Shown: positions 16,663 to 26,565, counted from the first letter of the stretch. The stretch: 64,000 nucleotides of DNA from Bacillus cereus ATCC 14579 (GCF_000007825.1 NC_004722.1:2086501-2150500); one strand, 5' to 3'. Program-made: numbers and translations. The notes: generated by a model from the letters alone, not told the origin.

Positions 16663-16699
16663 ACAAACTGGGTCTAGTATAAACCTGGTTTGTTTTTTT
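16663..16699 (+). terminator. Terminator of argS
   Basis: ACAAACTGGGT pairs with ACCTGGTTTGT across a short loop, followed by TTTTTTT. Confidence 0.8.
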
Positions 16700-16759
16700 A
16701 TTGGATATATATTTTTTTTGCAAAATCAATTAAAATCTTTTTAGAGAGGGTGATTCATA

Positions 16760-17089
16760 TTGATTCGAACTTTTATTTTACAAATTCCTTGTCATAGAAG
16801 ATTAGATAGGAGTTTTTTTAAACTACAAAAGTACATACCTTTATGTGCACGTTGTACAGGCATGCTTATTGGTATTTTAATGTTTCCAATTTATTTTTAT
16901 ATGACACCTTCATTTCTTTTGGCAATCATACTATCATTTTTCGCTCAAATTCCGTTACTTATCGATGGGTTCACCCAAAAGTGGAAATGGAGAAATAGCT
17001 CAAATTTGCTAAGAATAACTACTGGTGTATTAAGCGGTAATGGTATGGGATTATTCATTTCCTCTAGTGTTATATGGATATTATCTTAA
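16760..17089 (+). CDS. DUF2085 membrane protein
   Basis: 109 residues. The N-terminal CHRRLDRSFF...LCARCTGMLIG carries the conserved Cys-His-Arg and CARCTG motifs of DUF2085, followed by three hydrophobic segments (ILMFPIYFYMT, SFLLAIILSFFAQIPLLID, GNGMGLFISSSVIWIL). Cys and His near the membrane suggest metal or redox binding; no function is established. TTG start at 16760 with GAGGGTG upstream. It is followed 29 bases later by another small membrane protein gene, and the two are likely co-transcribed. Confidence 0.75.
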   Translation: MIRTFILQIPCHRRLDRSFFKLQKYIPLCARCTGMLIGILMFPIYFYMTPSFLLAIILSFFAQIPLLIDGFTQKWKWRNSSNLLRITTGVLSGNGMGLFISSSVIWILS

Positions 17090-17118
17090 GATATATAGTA
17101 ATGGAGGTATTTACATAG

Positions 17119-17337
17119 ATGTTCTGGATTTACTTAATTCTAATTTTTATTTCAGGCGGAAGTGGAATTGGTTTTATGACTCAAAATAACTATACAGAAG
17201 CAATAATAGCTTTTGTTATTTGTATACTATTGTTTGGGCTACTGTATTATTATCTTAAAAGAAACAAAAGAAAGAGAAAAGCAGATTGTGACGATTTAGA
17301 CTGTACGGATTGTTTTGATTGTGATTGTACTTGTTAA
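17119..17337 (+). CDS. Small membrane protein with a Cys/Asp-rich tail
   Basis: 72 residues: two membrane helices (FWIYLILIFISGGSGIGFM and AIIAFVICILLFGLLYYYL), a basic stop-transfer segment KRNKRKRK, then an 18-residue cytosolic tail dominated by Cys and Asp (CDDLDCTDCFDCDCTC). The positive-inside rule puts the tail in the cytoplasm. Six cysteines alternating with aspartates look like a metal-binding appendage. I do not recognise a named family. It lies just after the CHR/CARC membrane protein, which also carries conserved Cys and His, so a joint metal-related role is possible. The start is supported by TGGAGGTATTTACATAG upstream. Confidence 0.6.
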   Translation: MFWIYLILIFISGGSGIGFMTQNNYTEAIIAFVICILLFGLLYYYLKRNKRKRKADCDDLDCTDCFDCDCTC

Positions 17338-17351
17338 ATTTTTCTTCCAAA

Positions 17352-17391
17352 TAAAAAGCTAGTGTATTATTAAAAATACACTAGCTTTTTG
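17352..17391 (+). terminator. Terminator after the two small membrane genes
   Basis: AAAAAGCTAGTGTATT and AATACACTAGCTTTTT form a perfect long stem around ATTAA. Confidence 0.9.
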
Positions 17392-17470
17392 CTTTGAAAT
17401 TTTAAGAAAAGTGTAGGAATACGACTATTCTATAGAGAACTTTAGTTTTGTATATAAAAGGAGGCGTTAG

Positions 17471-18352
17471 ATGTTGGAAACATATGATTGGAACAATAAA
17501 CTAACATATTTAAAAAACACGAGAGATTTATATTACAACGACGATTATGTAAGCTTTTTAGTAAATACAGTTTGGAAGATTACTAAGCCTGTACATATCG
17601 TTGATTACGGTTGTGGATATGGTTATTTAGGGTTAGTATTAATGCCATTACTCCCAGAAGGTTCAAAGTATACAGGTATTGATAGTGGAGAAACATTATT
17701 AGCTGAAGCCAGAGAGTTGTTTCGTTTACTTCCGTATGATTCAGAATTTCTTGAAGGAGATGCTACAGAAATTGAACTGAACGATAAATACGATATAGCA
17801 ATCTGTCATGCTTTCTTATTACATATGACTACTCCAGAAACAATGCTACAAAAAATGATACATTCAGTTAAAAAGGGTGGAAAAATAATCTGTTTTGAAC
17901 CACATTGGATTTCTAATATGGCTTCTTATTTACTAGATGGGGAGAAACAATCGGAATTTATTCAGCTAGGTGTTTTGCAGAAATTATTTGAAAGTGATAC
18001 GCAAAGAAATGGTAAAGATGGCAATATAGGCATGAAAATACCGATATATTTAAGTGAATTAGGTGTGAAAAATATTGAATGTAGAGTAAGCGATAAAGTG
18101 AACTTTTTAGATTCAAATATGCATCACAATGATAAAAACGATTTGTATCAATCATTAAAAGAAGAGGGGATTGCAGGTGATCCGGGTGATAAGCAACAAT
18201 TTGTAGAACGTTTAATAGCCAGAGGATTAACATATGATAATGCGCTAGCTCAATATGAAGCTGAACTACGATTTTTCAAGGCACTTCATCTTCATTCTTC
18301 TTTAGTATATGCTCCGAATATGAAAATTACATTTGGTGAAATAGAATGTTGA
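17471..18352 (+). CDS. Class I SAM-dependent methyltransferase
   Basis: 293 residues. HIVDYGCGYGYLGLVLM is SAM motif I, YTGIDSGETLLAEA motif II and DIAICHAFLLHM plus KGGKIICFEPHW the post-core strands, as in small-molecule methyltransferases of the UbiE/ubiquinone type. The C-terminal ~110 residues are specific to this subgroup. GGAGGCGTTAG precedes the ATG. The 3' end overlaps the start of an endonuclease-like pseudogene by 7 bases. Substrate unknown. Confidence 0.75.
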   Translation: MLETYDWNNKLTYLKNTRDLYYNDDYVSFLVNTVWKITKPVHIVDYGCGYGYLGLVLMPLLPEGSKYTGIDSGETLLAEARELFRLLPYDSEFLEGDATEIELNDKYDIAICHAFLLHMTTPETMLQKMIHSVKKGGKIICFEPHWISNMASYLLDGEKQSEFIQLGVLQKLFESDTQRNGKDGNIGMKIPIYLSELGVKNIECRVSDKVNFLDSNMHHNDKNDLYQSLKEEGIAGDPGDKQQFVERLIARGLTYDNALAQYEAELRFFKALHLHSSLVYAPNMKITFGEIEC

Positions 18353-18615
18353 AAGATAGTGATTTATTAAGGATTGCTACCTTCAATATATGGAACCATA
18401 ATAGTCTTTGGTTGGAGAGATTAGAAGCTATTTGTGAGGAAATTTGAATTATTTCTCCACATATTCTTGCTCTACAGGAGGTTAGAAGTTGTGTTAATTT
18501 GAATTCAAAGAAAAATGTTGCACAGTATATAGCGGGTCAAATAGAGTATCCGTTTTGTATATTTAAGGAGTACCCTGATTTAATGAATGAGAAAAATGTC
18601 ATTTTTTGTTGGTAA
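18346..18615 (+). pseudogene. Truncated endonuclease/exonuclease/phosphatase (EEP) family gene
   Basis: The frame from ATG 18346 reads DLLRIATFNIWNHNSLWLERL, then a TGA at codon 34 (18445-18447), then ISPHILALQEVRS and ends at TAA 18613. TFNIWN and LALQEV are the first two metal-binding motifs of EEP enzymes (Asn and Glu ligands). The remaining ~150 residues, with the catalytic His and Asp motifs, are absent downstream. So it is a remnant with both a nonsense mutation and a 3' deletion. It overlaps the methyltransferase stop, suggesting a former operon. Confidence 0.75.
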
Positions 18616-18872
18616 GTCGATATTCACCGTATAATCGCCGATATAATTTCATGTACTGTTTTTAACTAACAAAAGATAGGATACACATGTTACGTTATTC
18701 TATATAATCAAACAAAATACAGAGAAAGACAATCATTTTTACTATATTTTGTTATAAATTTGAATAATATTAATTAATACCATCCATTATAAGAGATTTT
18801 AGTTGAATACATACTATATGGTGTGTAAAATCTAAGCAAGTAGCAGTATAAATATAAATTCGAGGTGAATGC

Positions 18873-21800
18873 ATGCTAGATTTTAAGCAGTTAGAAACTT
18901 GTTTAAAAGACAAGAGATTTGTAGATGGATTACAGGAAATAAATAATGAAATTGCATATATAAAAGAAACGAATACTTTATCCTATGTGAAGAATTGGCT
19001 TGCCAATATTCCTTCGCATAAGGAGTTCGATATATTAATTCGTCTTACTGATGAAGGGCTTATGCACCAATACAGTTCATTCCTCATTCGTTACGCTTAT
19101 AAAAAATTCCCAAATATGAGAACGCTCTCTTTATATTGTGATGAGTTAATTGATGAGCGGAAAATTCTTGAAGCAGAGCAGCTGTTAAAAGAAACTTTAG
19201 AAGAGAGTAATAAAGAAGAAATAGATGCAGATTTTTTAGCGAAAACATATTTTACGTTAGTACGATGTCTTTTAGAAATGAAACGAAACGAAGAAGCGTT
19301 AATGTATATGCAAAAAGCAGAGGAGTACAGTGCACGCGCAGTGTTTGATAAATGGGGCTACGTTTATATGCATACAGGTGAATGGGAGAAAGCGGAAGAA
19401 CAATTTATTGCTGGCATGCAGCATGAAGATTGTGAAGAGTTATCTACCTATTTATTATCACAATTGTATGCGAATAAAGGAGAACAAAAACGCGCGATAC
19501 AGTTAATCGATGATGCAATTGTAAAATTCCCACAAGTATCATATTTTCATTTTGAGAAGATAAAGTATTTATTAGATTTAGAGCGATATGAAGAGATGTT
19601 AGCGGTAATAGATAACATAAATACTCAGCTGCCGTATCATGCCTATAATACTTACTTTGTACATTTACGTGCAGAAGCACTGTACAAAATGAATAAATTT
19701 GCAGATTTACAAAAACTATTAAAAGAAGAAAATAGTTTAAAAGAATCTTTATATCATAATTTAGAAAAAAATCCGGATGGAAAAAAGGTTCACTTGCCGA
19801 TAGTTCCTATTGTACAAAAGGATAATTATTGTGTTCCGACAAGTTTAGAGATGATGTTGCGTATATGGGGAGAGAAACGTACACAAGATGAAATAGCAGA
19901 GTTTATTTTTGATATGACAGGTTCGAAGTTTTCAGATACTGTTTCTTATTTAGAAGAATTAGGTTATGAATATCGTTATTTTAAAGGGAATGAAGAGAAT
20001 TATAAGAGACTGATTGACGAAGGAATTCCTGTTTTATTAAGTATAGATATTGAGCATGCTTCACACGTACAAGTTCTATCTGGATATGATGATACATTGC
20101 AAGCTTTCTATGTTCAAGATCCAAACTTTATAGAACCAGTTCTTGTGGAATATAGTAAATTACAAGAAAAATATCGTTATACAGGCTGTTTAGCAATCAC
20201 GTTTGTTCCGAAAGAAAAGAAGGAGCAACTAGCGTTTCTAAGTGAGGAAGAAAATCGTTACTTTAAATCTATTTTTTCTCTTACGGATCATTTAGATGAA
20301 CATGACAAAGAGGGGATTAGTAACTTAGTACAATTTTTAAAAGAAACGAGTGATAATCCAAATACGTGGTTATATACGATAAAGCACTTAGATGTTGAAG
20401 TAGATAAAGAATTTATTTTATATTGTATTGATAAGTTAATGGAAAAGTTTCCGAACTCGGACTTTGTTAAATTGCATGGTGCACAGTGTTTTATTCGTCT
20501 TCAAGAAGTAGAGAAAGCGGAGCAAATGCTGACAAGCGTTGAGAAGAAAAATAATCGTGCTTTATATCATTTAATAAACGGAAGATATGCTTTTGAGCAG
20601 GAAAGTTATATAGAAGCGATTTCAAGCTTTCGTTCATCGTTACAATTAGACGCAGATCAGCCTATTGCTTGGAGTTTTCTCGCTTTATCCTATATGTATA
20701 TTGATCAATCTGAAAAAGCATTGCAATACTCTCAAGTTGCGTTAGAGCGTAGTCCTGAAAGGTTCACTTTAACAAATCACGGTTTAATATTAATAGATTT
20801 AGAAAGATATGAAGAAGCATATGAAATCTTTAATGACTTGTTAAAAGAGTATAAATATGAAGCGCATGTATGGTATGAACGAGCGAGATGTGCACATCAA
20901 CTAGGGAAATTATATTTAGCAATAAAAGGGCTTAAAGTAGCGATTCGTTTGGATAGTAATGCACCTTACATTTATACGAAACTTTCGGAAATATACGAAT
21001 CTGATTTGAAGGATGAGGAAAGTGCGAAAGAAATTTTATTAAACGGTATTGAGAATTGTGATGATAAAGCACCTCTTTACGTAAAATTAGGTGATTATCA
21101 TTTTCAAAATGATAGCTTGGAAGAAGCAGAAGTATTGTATAAGCGTGCTTTAGAAGAAAATGATGAGGATGTTTATTCTCACTTCGGACTTACACAAGTT
21201 TATATGGCAAGAGAACAATATAAGGAAGCAAAAGAATATATACTTGGTCTTGAGAAGCAAATTGAAAAGAGCCAAGATTTCCTCATGAATGCAGGAATGG
21301 TTTTATGGGATGCTGAAATTGAACTTGGTGGAAATGAAGAAGGGTTTAAAGTAGCACTATCTAAGTTAGAAAATGGTATAAAGAAAAGTGATTATAATGT
21401 AGCAAGTGCGTTAGATGAATATGTGAATCGAATTAAAGGAACGGAATTTGTACAACGAGGTATAGCATTTTTAAGAACGTTACACAAAGAAAGAAATGAA
21501 GTAAGTGAGTACGGTTGTTATGCAGGTATTTTATATGAATCTATTGGACAGTACGGCCAAGCGATGAAAAGATATAATAAGGCGATAGAACAAATGGAAA
21601 CGGCATTACCGTATTACCGAATTGGTGAAACACTTATGGCATTAGGGCAATTGACGGAAGCAAAACAAGCGTATGAAACATGTTTAGAGCTTGATGGGAA
21701 TTTCGTAGGTGTACATTTACAGCTTGCGGAAATATACGAAAAAGAAGAAAACCGTTCTAAAGAACAAAGTCATATGGTTCAGGCGATGAAAGAAGAGCCG

Positions 21801-23075
21801 TTGCATATTAATATGGAATATTTAGCACAGCTTTCAGTAGATATGAATCTTCAGGAAGAATTGCTGACTGAACTAGAACAATTAGTGGACGAAGTACCTG
21901 AAATATGGCGTTTAGATGCGATTGCATATGTGTACGGAGCGATGAATGAAATAGATAAAGAACAAGCACAGGTTGAATACGCACTACAATTAGATGGTGA
22001 GCATATAGAAGTTCTATATCATTATGCAAAAGTATTAGTGAAAAAAAGAAATGTAAAAGCAATTGAAGTTGCAATGAAAGTAATACAAAAAGATTTTGAT
22101 AATGAACGTATATTTGATGTTTATGTAAAAGCAGTAGAGCAACATAAAAAATTGTCTAACATACGAGATTTTCTTCATACGTTAAAGGTGAAAAAAGCAG
22201 AAAGGAGTACAGCATTCATGTATGCTGCAGCTGCGGTTACGGAAATATGGATTGAACGCCAGCTGCATGAACAGCCAAAACGATCTATCATTACGAGAGC
22301 TTTTTATCGTATGAAAAATCGTGCGAAAGAAATTTCAATGGTTACTATGATAATTGATTTATATGAAATCTCTTTAAAGTTAAATCCGAAAAATAGTATG
22401 GCAGCACAGCGATTTGCGCTATTTTATGAGAATGTAGAGATGAATAAAGAAGCAATAGAGATTCTGCACACGTCACTAGAAAATAAATGGGATTATGACG
22501 TAGCGAAGCAACTTGTAAATCTTTTCGTTGAGTGCGAGGAAGAAGATATGTTAAGAGATGCTTTGGAATTAACGAAACAAATGGTTCGAGAACTACCAGA
22601 TGATTATGATACTCTTCTTCTGCAAGCACAAGTATTCTTTAAAGCAGGGGAAGAAAGAAAAGCAGAAAAGATTATCTTACAATTAACAGAGCAAACACCG
22701 TTTGTAAGTAGAGCATTTCTTGCTTTAGGAGAAATATATCAAAGTCAAGAAAGGTTTGAAGAGGCAATTCATGTATTAGAAAATGCTTCTATACATCATC
22801 CAAATGAAACAGCAATTCTTCTTTCTTTAGCATCTTCATATCATGGTGCCGGCCAAACGATAAAGGCAGAAAAAATAACAAATGAAGTATTAATAATTGA
22901 CGCGAGTGATTTGTTAGCAAGATATGATCGAGCTTGTTATTTAGCACAGTTAAATAGAAATGAAGAGGCGAAGGAAGAGCTTGAATTTGTCCTTCGTGAG
23001 GATGAATCGGGATTCTTTGCTGAACTTATTGAGGATGATGAAAATTTAGCAGCATTGCGAGAATTTGAAAAGTAA
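18873..23075 (+). CDS. Giant TPR protein with an embedded C39-like cysteine peptidase domain
   Basis: 1400 residues. Residues 1-300 and ~450-1400 are TPR-like helix pairs (e.g. AIAWSFLALSYMYIDQSEKA-type units, YGQAMKRYNKAIEQME, EEAIHVLENASIHHPNE). Between them, residues ~308-450 form a papain-like C39 domain: Cys320 in DNYCVPTSLEMML, His398 in HASHVQVLSGYD and Asp in YVQDPNF. The three residues have the order and spacing of bacteriocin-processing C39 peptidases. No signal peptide or membrane segment is seen, so the protein is cytosolic. Candidate roles are processing of a peptide or protein captured by the TPRs, or a non-proteolytic scaffold. AGGTGAATGC precedes the ATG. No other gene in the operon. 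Confidence 0.8.
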   Translation: MLDFKQLETCLKDKRFVDGLQEINNEIAYIKETNTLSYVKNWLANIPSHKEFDILIRLTDEGLMHQYSSFLIRYAYKKFPNMRTLSLYCDELIDERKILEAEQLLKETLEESNKEEIDADFLAKTYFTLVRCLLEMKRNEEALMYMQKAEEYSARAVFDKWGYVYMHTGEWEKAEEQFIAGMQHEDCEELSTYLLSQLYANKGEQKRAIQLIDDAIVKFPQVSYFHFEKIKYLLDLERYEEMLAVIDNINTQLPYHAYNTYFVHLRAEALYKMNKFADLQKLLKEENSLKESLYHNLEKNPDGKKVHLPIVPIVQKDNYCVPTSLEMMLRIWGEKRTQDEIAEFIFDMTGSKFSDTVSYLEELGYEYRYFKGNEENYKRLIDEGIPVLLSIDIEHASHVQVLSGYDDTLQAFYVQDPNFIEPVLVEYSKLQEKYRYTGCLAITFVPKEKKEQLAFLSEEENRYFKSIFSLTDHLDEHDKEGISNLVQFLKETSDNPNTWLYTIKHLDVEVDKEFILYCIDKLMEKFPNSDFVKLHGAQCFIRLQEVEKAEQMLTSVEKKNNRALYHLINGRYAFEQESYIEAISSFRSSLQLDADQPIAWSFLALSYMYIDQSEKALQYSQVALERSPERFTLTNHGLILIDLERYEEAYEIFNDLLKEYKYEAHVWYERARCAHQLGKLYLAIKGLKVAIRLDSNAPYIYTKLSEIYESDLKDEESAKEILLNGIENCDDKAPLYVKLGDYHFQNDSLEEAEVLYKRALEENDEDVYSHFGLTQVYMAREQYKEAKEYILGLEKQIEKSQDFLMNAGMVLWDAEIELGGNEEGFKVALSKLENGIKKSDYNVASALDEYVNRIKGTEFVQRGIAFLRTLHKERNEVSEYGCYAGILYESIGQYGQAMKRYNKAIEQMETALPYYRIGETLMALGQLTEAKQAYETCLELDGNFVGVHLQLAEIYEKEENRSKEQSHMVQAMKEEPLHINMEYLAQLSVDMNLQEELLTELEQLVDEVPEIWRLDAIAYVYGAMNEIDKEQAQVEYALQLDGEHIEVLYHYAKVLVKKRNVKAIEVAMKVIQKDFDNERIFDVYVKAVEQHKKLSNIRDFLHTLKVKKAERSTAFMYAAAAVTEIWIERQLHEQPKRSIITRAFYRMKNRAKEISMVTMIIDLYEISLKLNPKNSMAAQRFALFYENVEMNKEAIEILHTSLENKWDYDVAKQLVNLFVECEEEDMLRDALELTKQMVRELPDDYDTLLLQAQVFFKAGEERKAEKIILQLTEQTPFVSRAFLALGEIYQSQERFEEAIHVLENASIHHPNETAILLSLASSYHGAGQTIKAEKITNEVLIIDASDLLARYDRACYLAQLNRNEEAKEELEFVLREDESGFFAELIEDDENLAALREFEK

Positions 23076-23119
23076 TTGTATAAGAATAGGGAAAAAGATA
23101 AGGATATATTTTGAATTAG

Positions 23120-23149
23120 TTGACAATTAGTTGCTAAATGGCATAAAAT
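23120..23149 (+). promoter_or_regulatory. Sigma-A promoter of the ileS2 T-box transcript
   Basis: TTGACA (23120-23125) and TAAAAT (23144-23149) with an 18-base spacer. Confidence 0.65.
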
Positions 23150-23175
23150 AACTTTTAACAAAGTATACAAATCTG

Positions 23176-23429
23176 AAGACGAGAAAGAGTAAAATAGTGA
23201 GCTGTTCTCCAGAGAGCCGGTATATTGCTGAAAGCCGGTGTGCAGACGTTATTTGAAAATCATCTCCGAGGAGCCGAGGCTGAAAGTAAGTAAGCCCGGA
23301 CGGATGTCTACCGTTACAAAGAACACGTATGATAGTACGTTGCTAAGTGCTATTAGTGAAAAAGCTAATAGAATTAGGGTGGTATCGCGGGTAAACCCGT
23401 CCCTACTTTATAGGGACGGGTTTTTTGTG
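23176..23429 (+). ncRNA. T-box leader, specifier ATC (Ile)
   Basis: Stem I runs from GACGAGAAAGAGTA to the specifier side reading GAAA-ATC-A-TCTC, ATC at 23259-23261, with TCTC pairing to GAGA of the lower helix. The distal loop has CAGAGAGCCGGTATATTGCTGAA-type sequence. The T-box AGGGTGGTATCGCGGG ends near 23393. The terminator arms AACCCGTCCCTA and TAGGGACGGGTT are followed by TTTTT. Matches the Ile specificity of the downstream enzyme. Confidence 0.9.
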
Positions 23430-23460
23430 TGCTTTAAAATATTCAAAGGAGTGATTGTAT

Positions 23461-26400
23461 ATGGAAAAAGTAGATGTAAAAGAATCAGCTGTAGGAAGAG
23501 AAATGCGAATTCGCAAACAGTGGAACGAACAAAATATTTTCGAACAATCAATTCAGAATCGAGAAGGCGCACAGTCTTTCGTATTTTATGAAGGACCACC
23601 AACGGCGAACGGACTACCGCATGTAGGTCATGCACTTGGACGAACAATTAAAGACTTAGTAGCAAGATATAAAACGATGGCTGGTTATAAAGTGTTAAGA
23701 AAAGCAGGATGGGATACACATGGTTTACCTGTAGAATTAGGCGTTGAGAAGCAACTTGGTATTTCTGGTAAACATGAGATCGAAGAATATGGCATTGAAC
23801 CATTTATTCAAAAGTGTAAAGAGAGTGTTTTCACATATGAGAAGCAGTGGCGCGAATTCACTGAAAGTATTGGTTATTGGGTAGATATGGATGATCCATA
23901 TGTAACTTTAAAGAATCCATATATCGAAAGTGTATGGCATATTTTGGGGACAATTCATGAAAAAGGATTGTTATATAAAGGACATAGAGTTTCACCATAC
24001 TGCCCAAGCTGCCAAACCTCATTGAGCTCACATGAGGTTGCGCAAGGGTATAAAACAGTAAAAGATTTAAGTGCAACTGTGAAGTTTAAAGTGAAAGATA
24101 GTGAAAATGAGTATTTCTTAGGTTGGACAACGACACCTTGGACACTTCCAGCAAACGTTGCGCTTGCTGTCCATCCAAATATGGAATACGTTAAAGCAAA
24201 ACAAGAAAGTCATGTATACATTGTTGCGAAAGAACGTGTACAAGAAGTATTAAAAGAGAACTATGAAGTATTATCTGTTCATAAAGGCGAAGAATTATTA
24301 AACACATCTTATACAGCGCCATTTCCGATGAAAGAAGTTACAAATGGTTACCGCGTTATTGCAGCAGATTTTGTAACGGGAGATAGTGGTACAGGACTTG
24401 TTCATATTGCTCCAGCATATGGAGAGGACGATTATAGAGTTGTTCAAAGTGAAGGATTGTCATTCTTGCACGTTGTAGATGAAAAAGGTGAGTATACAGA
24501 GGCAGTACCATTTTTGAAAGGGAAATTTGTAAAAGATTGTGACGTGGATATCGTTCGTTATTTAGCGAAGGAAGGTTTACTGTATCATAAAGAAAAATAT
24601 GAACATAGCTATCCGCATTGCTGGCGTTGTGATTCCCCACTACTTTATTATGCAGGAGAAAGTTGGTTAATCCGAACAACTGCAATTAAAGATACATTTT
24701 TACAAAATAATGATTCTGTTACTTGGTATCCGGATCATATGAAACATGGGCGCTTTGGTAAGTTTTTAGAAAATATGGTGGACTGGAATATTAGCCGAAA
24801 TAGATATTGGGGAACGCCATTGAATGTATGGGAATGTGAAAGTTGTGATCATCAGTTCGCACCGAAAAGCATTGCCGAATTAAGAAAGCATAGTACGAAA
24901 GAAACACCAGAAGATTTGGAATTGCATAAGCCTTATGTAGATGAAGTGCAAGTCTGCTGCGGGAAATGCGGAGGCACAATGAATCGTACACCAGAAGTGA
25001 TTGATGTTTGGTTTGATAGTGGTTCTATGCCATTTGCACAATATCATTACCCATTTGAAAATAAAGAGTTATTTGAAGAGCAGTTTCCAGCGGATGTTAT
25101 TGCAGAAGGAATTGATCAAACACGCGGCTGGTTTTATAGTTTATTAGCAGTATCAGCACTATATACAGGAAAAGTACCGTATAAACGAGTGTTATCACTA
25201 GGGCATGTTTTAGATGAAGAAGGGCAGAAAATGTCTAAAAGCAAAGGAAATGCACTAGATCCAGTTGATTTAGTAGATAAATTTGGTGCAGATGCGCTAA
25301 GATGGGCTTTACTTGTTGATAGTGCCCCGTGGAATGCGAAGCGTTTTTCTGAAAGAACAGTACTGGAAGCGAAATCTAAATTTGTAGATACATTAGTCAA
25401 TGTGTATAGCTTCTACGTTTTATATGCAAATTTAGATGAGTATAATCCTAAAGAAACGTATGATGTAAAGCTTACGAAATTAGACGAATGGGTATTATCA
25501 AGATTGCATAGTACAACGAAAAAAGTGAGAACTGCACTTGATGATTATCAATTTACGAATGCAGCTCGTGAAATTGCAGCACTTGTAGATGAAGTGAGTA
25601 ACTGGTATGTAAGACGCTCACGTAATCGTTTCTGGGAATCTGGTATGAACGCTGAGAAAGCAGCTGCGTATGAGACACTTCATGAAGTGCTTGTAACAAT
25701 TAGTAAATTAATTGCACCATTTACACCGTTTGTCGCGGAAGACATTCATCTAAATTTAGAAGGAAGCAGCGTTCATTTAGCCGATTATCCAGTTGTAAAT
25801 GAATCACTACTTCAACCAAAATTAGAAGCGGAAATGGATGCTGTTTTACAAGTTGTTGAACTTGGAAGAAGTAACCGTAATCAGCATTCTTTAAAAGTAA
25901 AACAGCCGCTAGCAGAACTTGTATTACTTGAGCATAACGAGAATGATATGGATTGGGAATCTTATCGTGATATCGTTATGGATGAGTTAAATGTAAAAGC
26001 GTTCCATGTTGAACTCGATGAAACAAAATACACATCATATCAATTGAAGCTTAATTTTAAAACAGCGGGGCCAAAATTCGGTAAAAATGTGAATGCAGTG
26101 AATGGTTGGCTAAAACAATTATCACAAGAAGAAGTACAAAACTTTGTATCAACAGGAAGAGCAGTTTACGAAGCAACACCAGAAGGAGAAGTAGTTGTAA
26201 CTGGTGAAGATGTGTTAGTTGAGAAAGTTGCAAAATCAGGATTCTCTAATACGACTAACGGACAATATACAGTTATGTTAGATACGAATGTAACGGAAGA
26301 ATTGTTACAAGAAGGAGTAGCGCGTGAATTCATTCGTGCGGTTCAAGAATACCGTAAACAGTTGAATTTACCAGTTAATTTACGAGTCGATATTATTCTT

Positions 26401-26562
26401 GATACAGAAGAAGAACTACAGCGAACGTTAACGAACCATAAAGATTTATTGGAAGAAAACTTACTCGTTAAACAATTTACATTTGGTCACTTAACGAACG
26501 AAGATGATGAACTTTCTTTAGGTGAAACAAAACTTAGAATTAAATTAAGTGCAGCTAATTAA
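23461..26562 (+). CDS. ileS2: Isoleucyl-tRNA synthetase 2 (eukaryote-like class)
   Basis: 1033 residues, clearly longer than the ~921-residue housekeeping IleS1. GPPTANGLPHVGHALGR contains the HIGH motif (HVGH). GWTTTPWTLPANVALAV is in the editing domain; DQTRGWFYSLLA and KMSKSKGN complete the active site. CPSCQ, CWRC and CCGKCGG are zinc-type Cys clusters. IleRS of this class is intrinsically resistant to mupirocin in B. cereus-group bacteria. GGAGTGATTGTAT precedes the ATG, and the frame extending to 23455 is not needed. T-box regulated; own terminator follows. Confidence 0.92.
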   Translation: MEKVDVKESAVGREMRIRKQWNEQNIFEQSIQNREGAQSFVFYEGPPTANGLPHVGHALGRTIKDLVARYKTMAGYKVLRKAGWDTHGLPVELGVEKQLGISGKHEIEEYGIEPFIQKCKESVFTYEKQWREFTESIGYWVDMDDPYVTLKNPYIESVWHILGTIHEKGLLYKGHRVSPYCPSCQTSLSSHEVAQGYKTVKDLSATVKFKVKDSENEYFLGWTTTPWTLPANVALAVHPNMEYVKAKQESHVYIVAKERVQEVLKENYEVLSVHKGEELLNTSYTAPFPMKEVTNGYRVIAADFVTGDSGTGLVHIAPAYGEDDYRVVQSEGLSFLHVVDEKGEYTEAVPFLKGKFVKDCDVDIVRYLAKEGLLYHKEKYEHSYPHCWRCDSPLLYYAGESWLIRTTAIKDTFLQNNDSVTWYPDHMKHGRFGKFLENMVDWNISRNRYWGTPLNVWECESCDHQFAPKSIAELRKHSTKETPEDLELHKPYVDEVQVCCGKCGGTMNRTPEVIDVWFDSGSMPFAQYHYPFENKELFEEQFPADVIAEGIDQTRGWFYSLLAVSALYTGKVPYKRVLSLGHVLDEEGQKMSKSKGNALDPVDLVDKFGADALRWALLVDSAPWNAKRFSERTVLEAKSKFVDTLVNVYSFYVLYANLDEYNPKETYDVKLTKLDEWVLSRLHSTTKKVRTALDDYQFTNAAREIAALVDEVSNWYVRRSRNRFWESGMNAEKAAAYETLHEVLVTISKLIAPFTPFVAEDIHLNLEGSSVHLADYPVVNESLLQPKLEAEMDAVLQVVELGRSNRNQHSLKVKQPLAELVLLEHNENDMDWESYRDIVMDELNVKAFHVELDETKYTSYQLKLNFKTAGPKFGKNVNAVNGWLKQLSQEEVQNFVSTGRAVYEATPEGEVVVTGEDVLVEKVAKSGFSNTTNGQYTVMLDTNVTEELLQEGVAREFIRAVQEYRKQLNLPVNLRVDIILDTEEELQRTLTNHKDLLEENLLVKQFTFGHLTNEDDELSLGETKLRIKLSAAN

Positions 26563-26565
26563 AGA

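Noticed and set aside
23238..23591. Plus-strand ORF of 117 codons across the ileS2 leader
   Set aside because: It lies over the T-box RNA and the start of ileS2 in another frame; no ribosome site.
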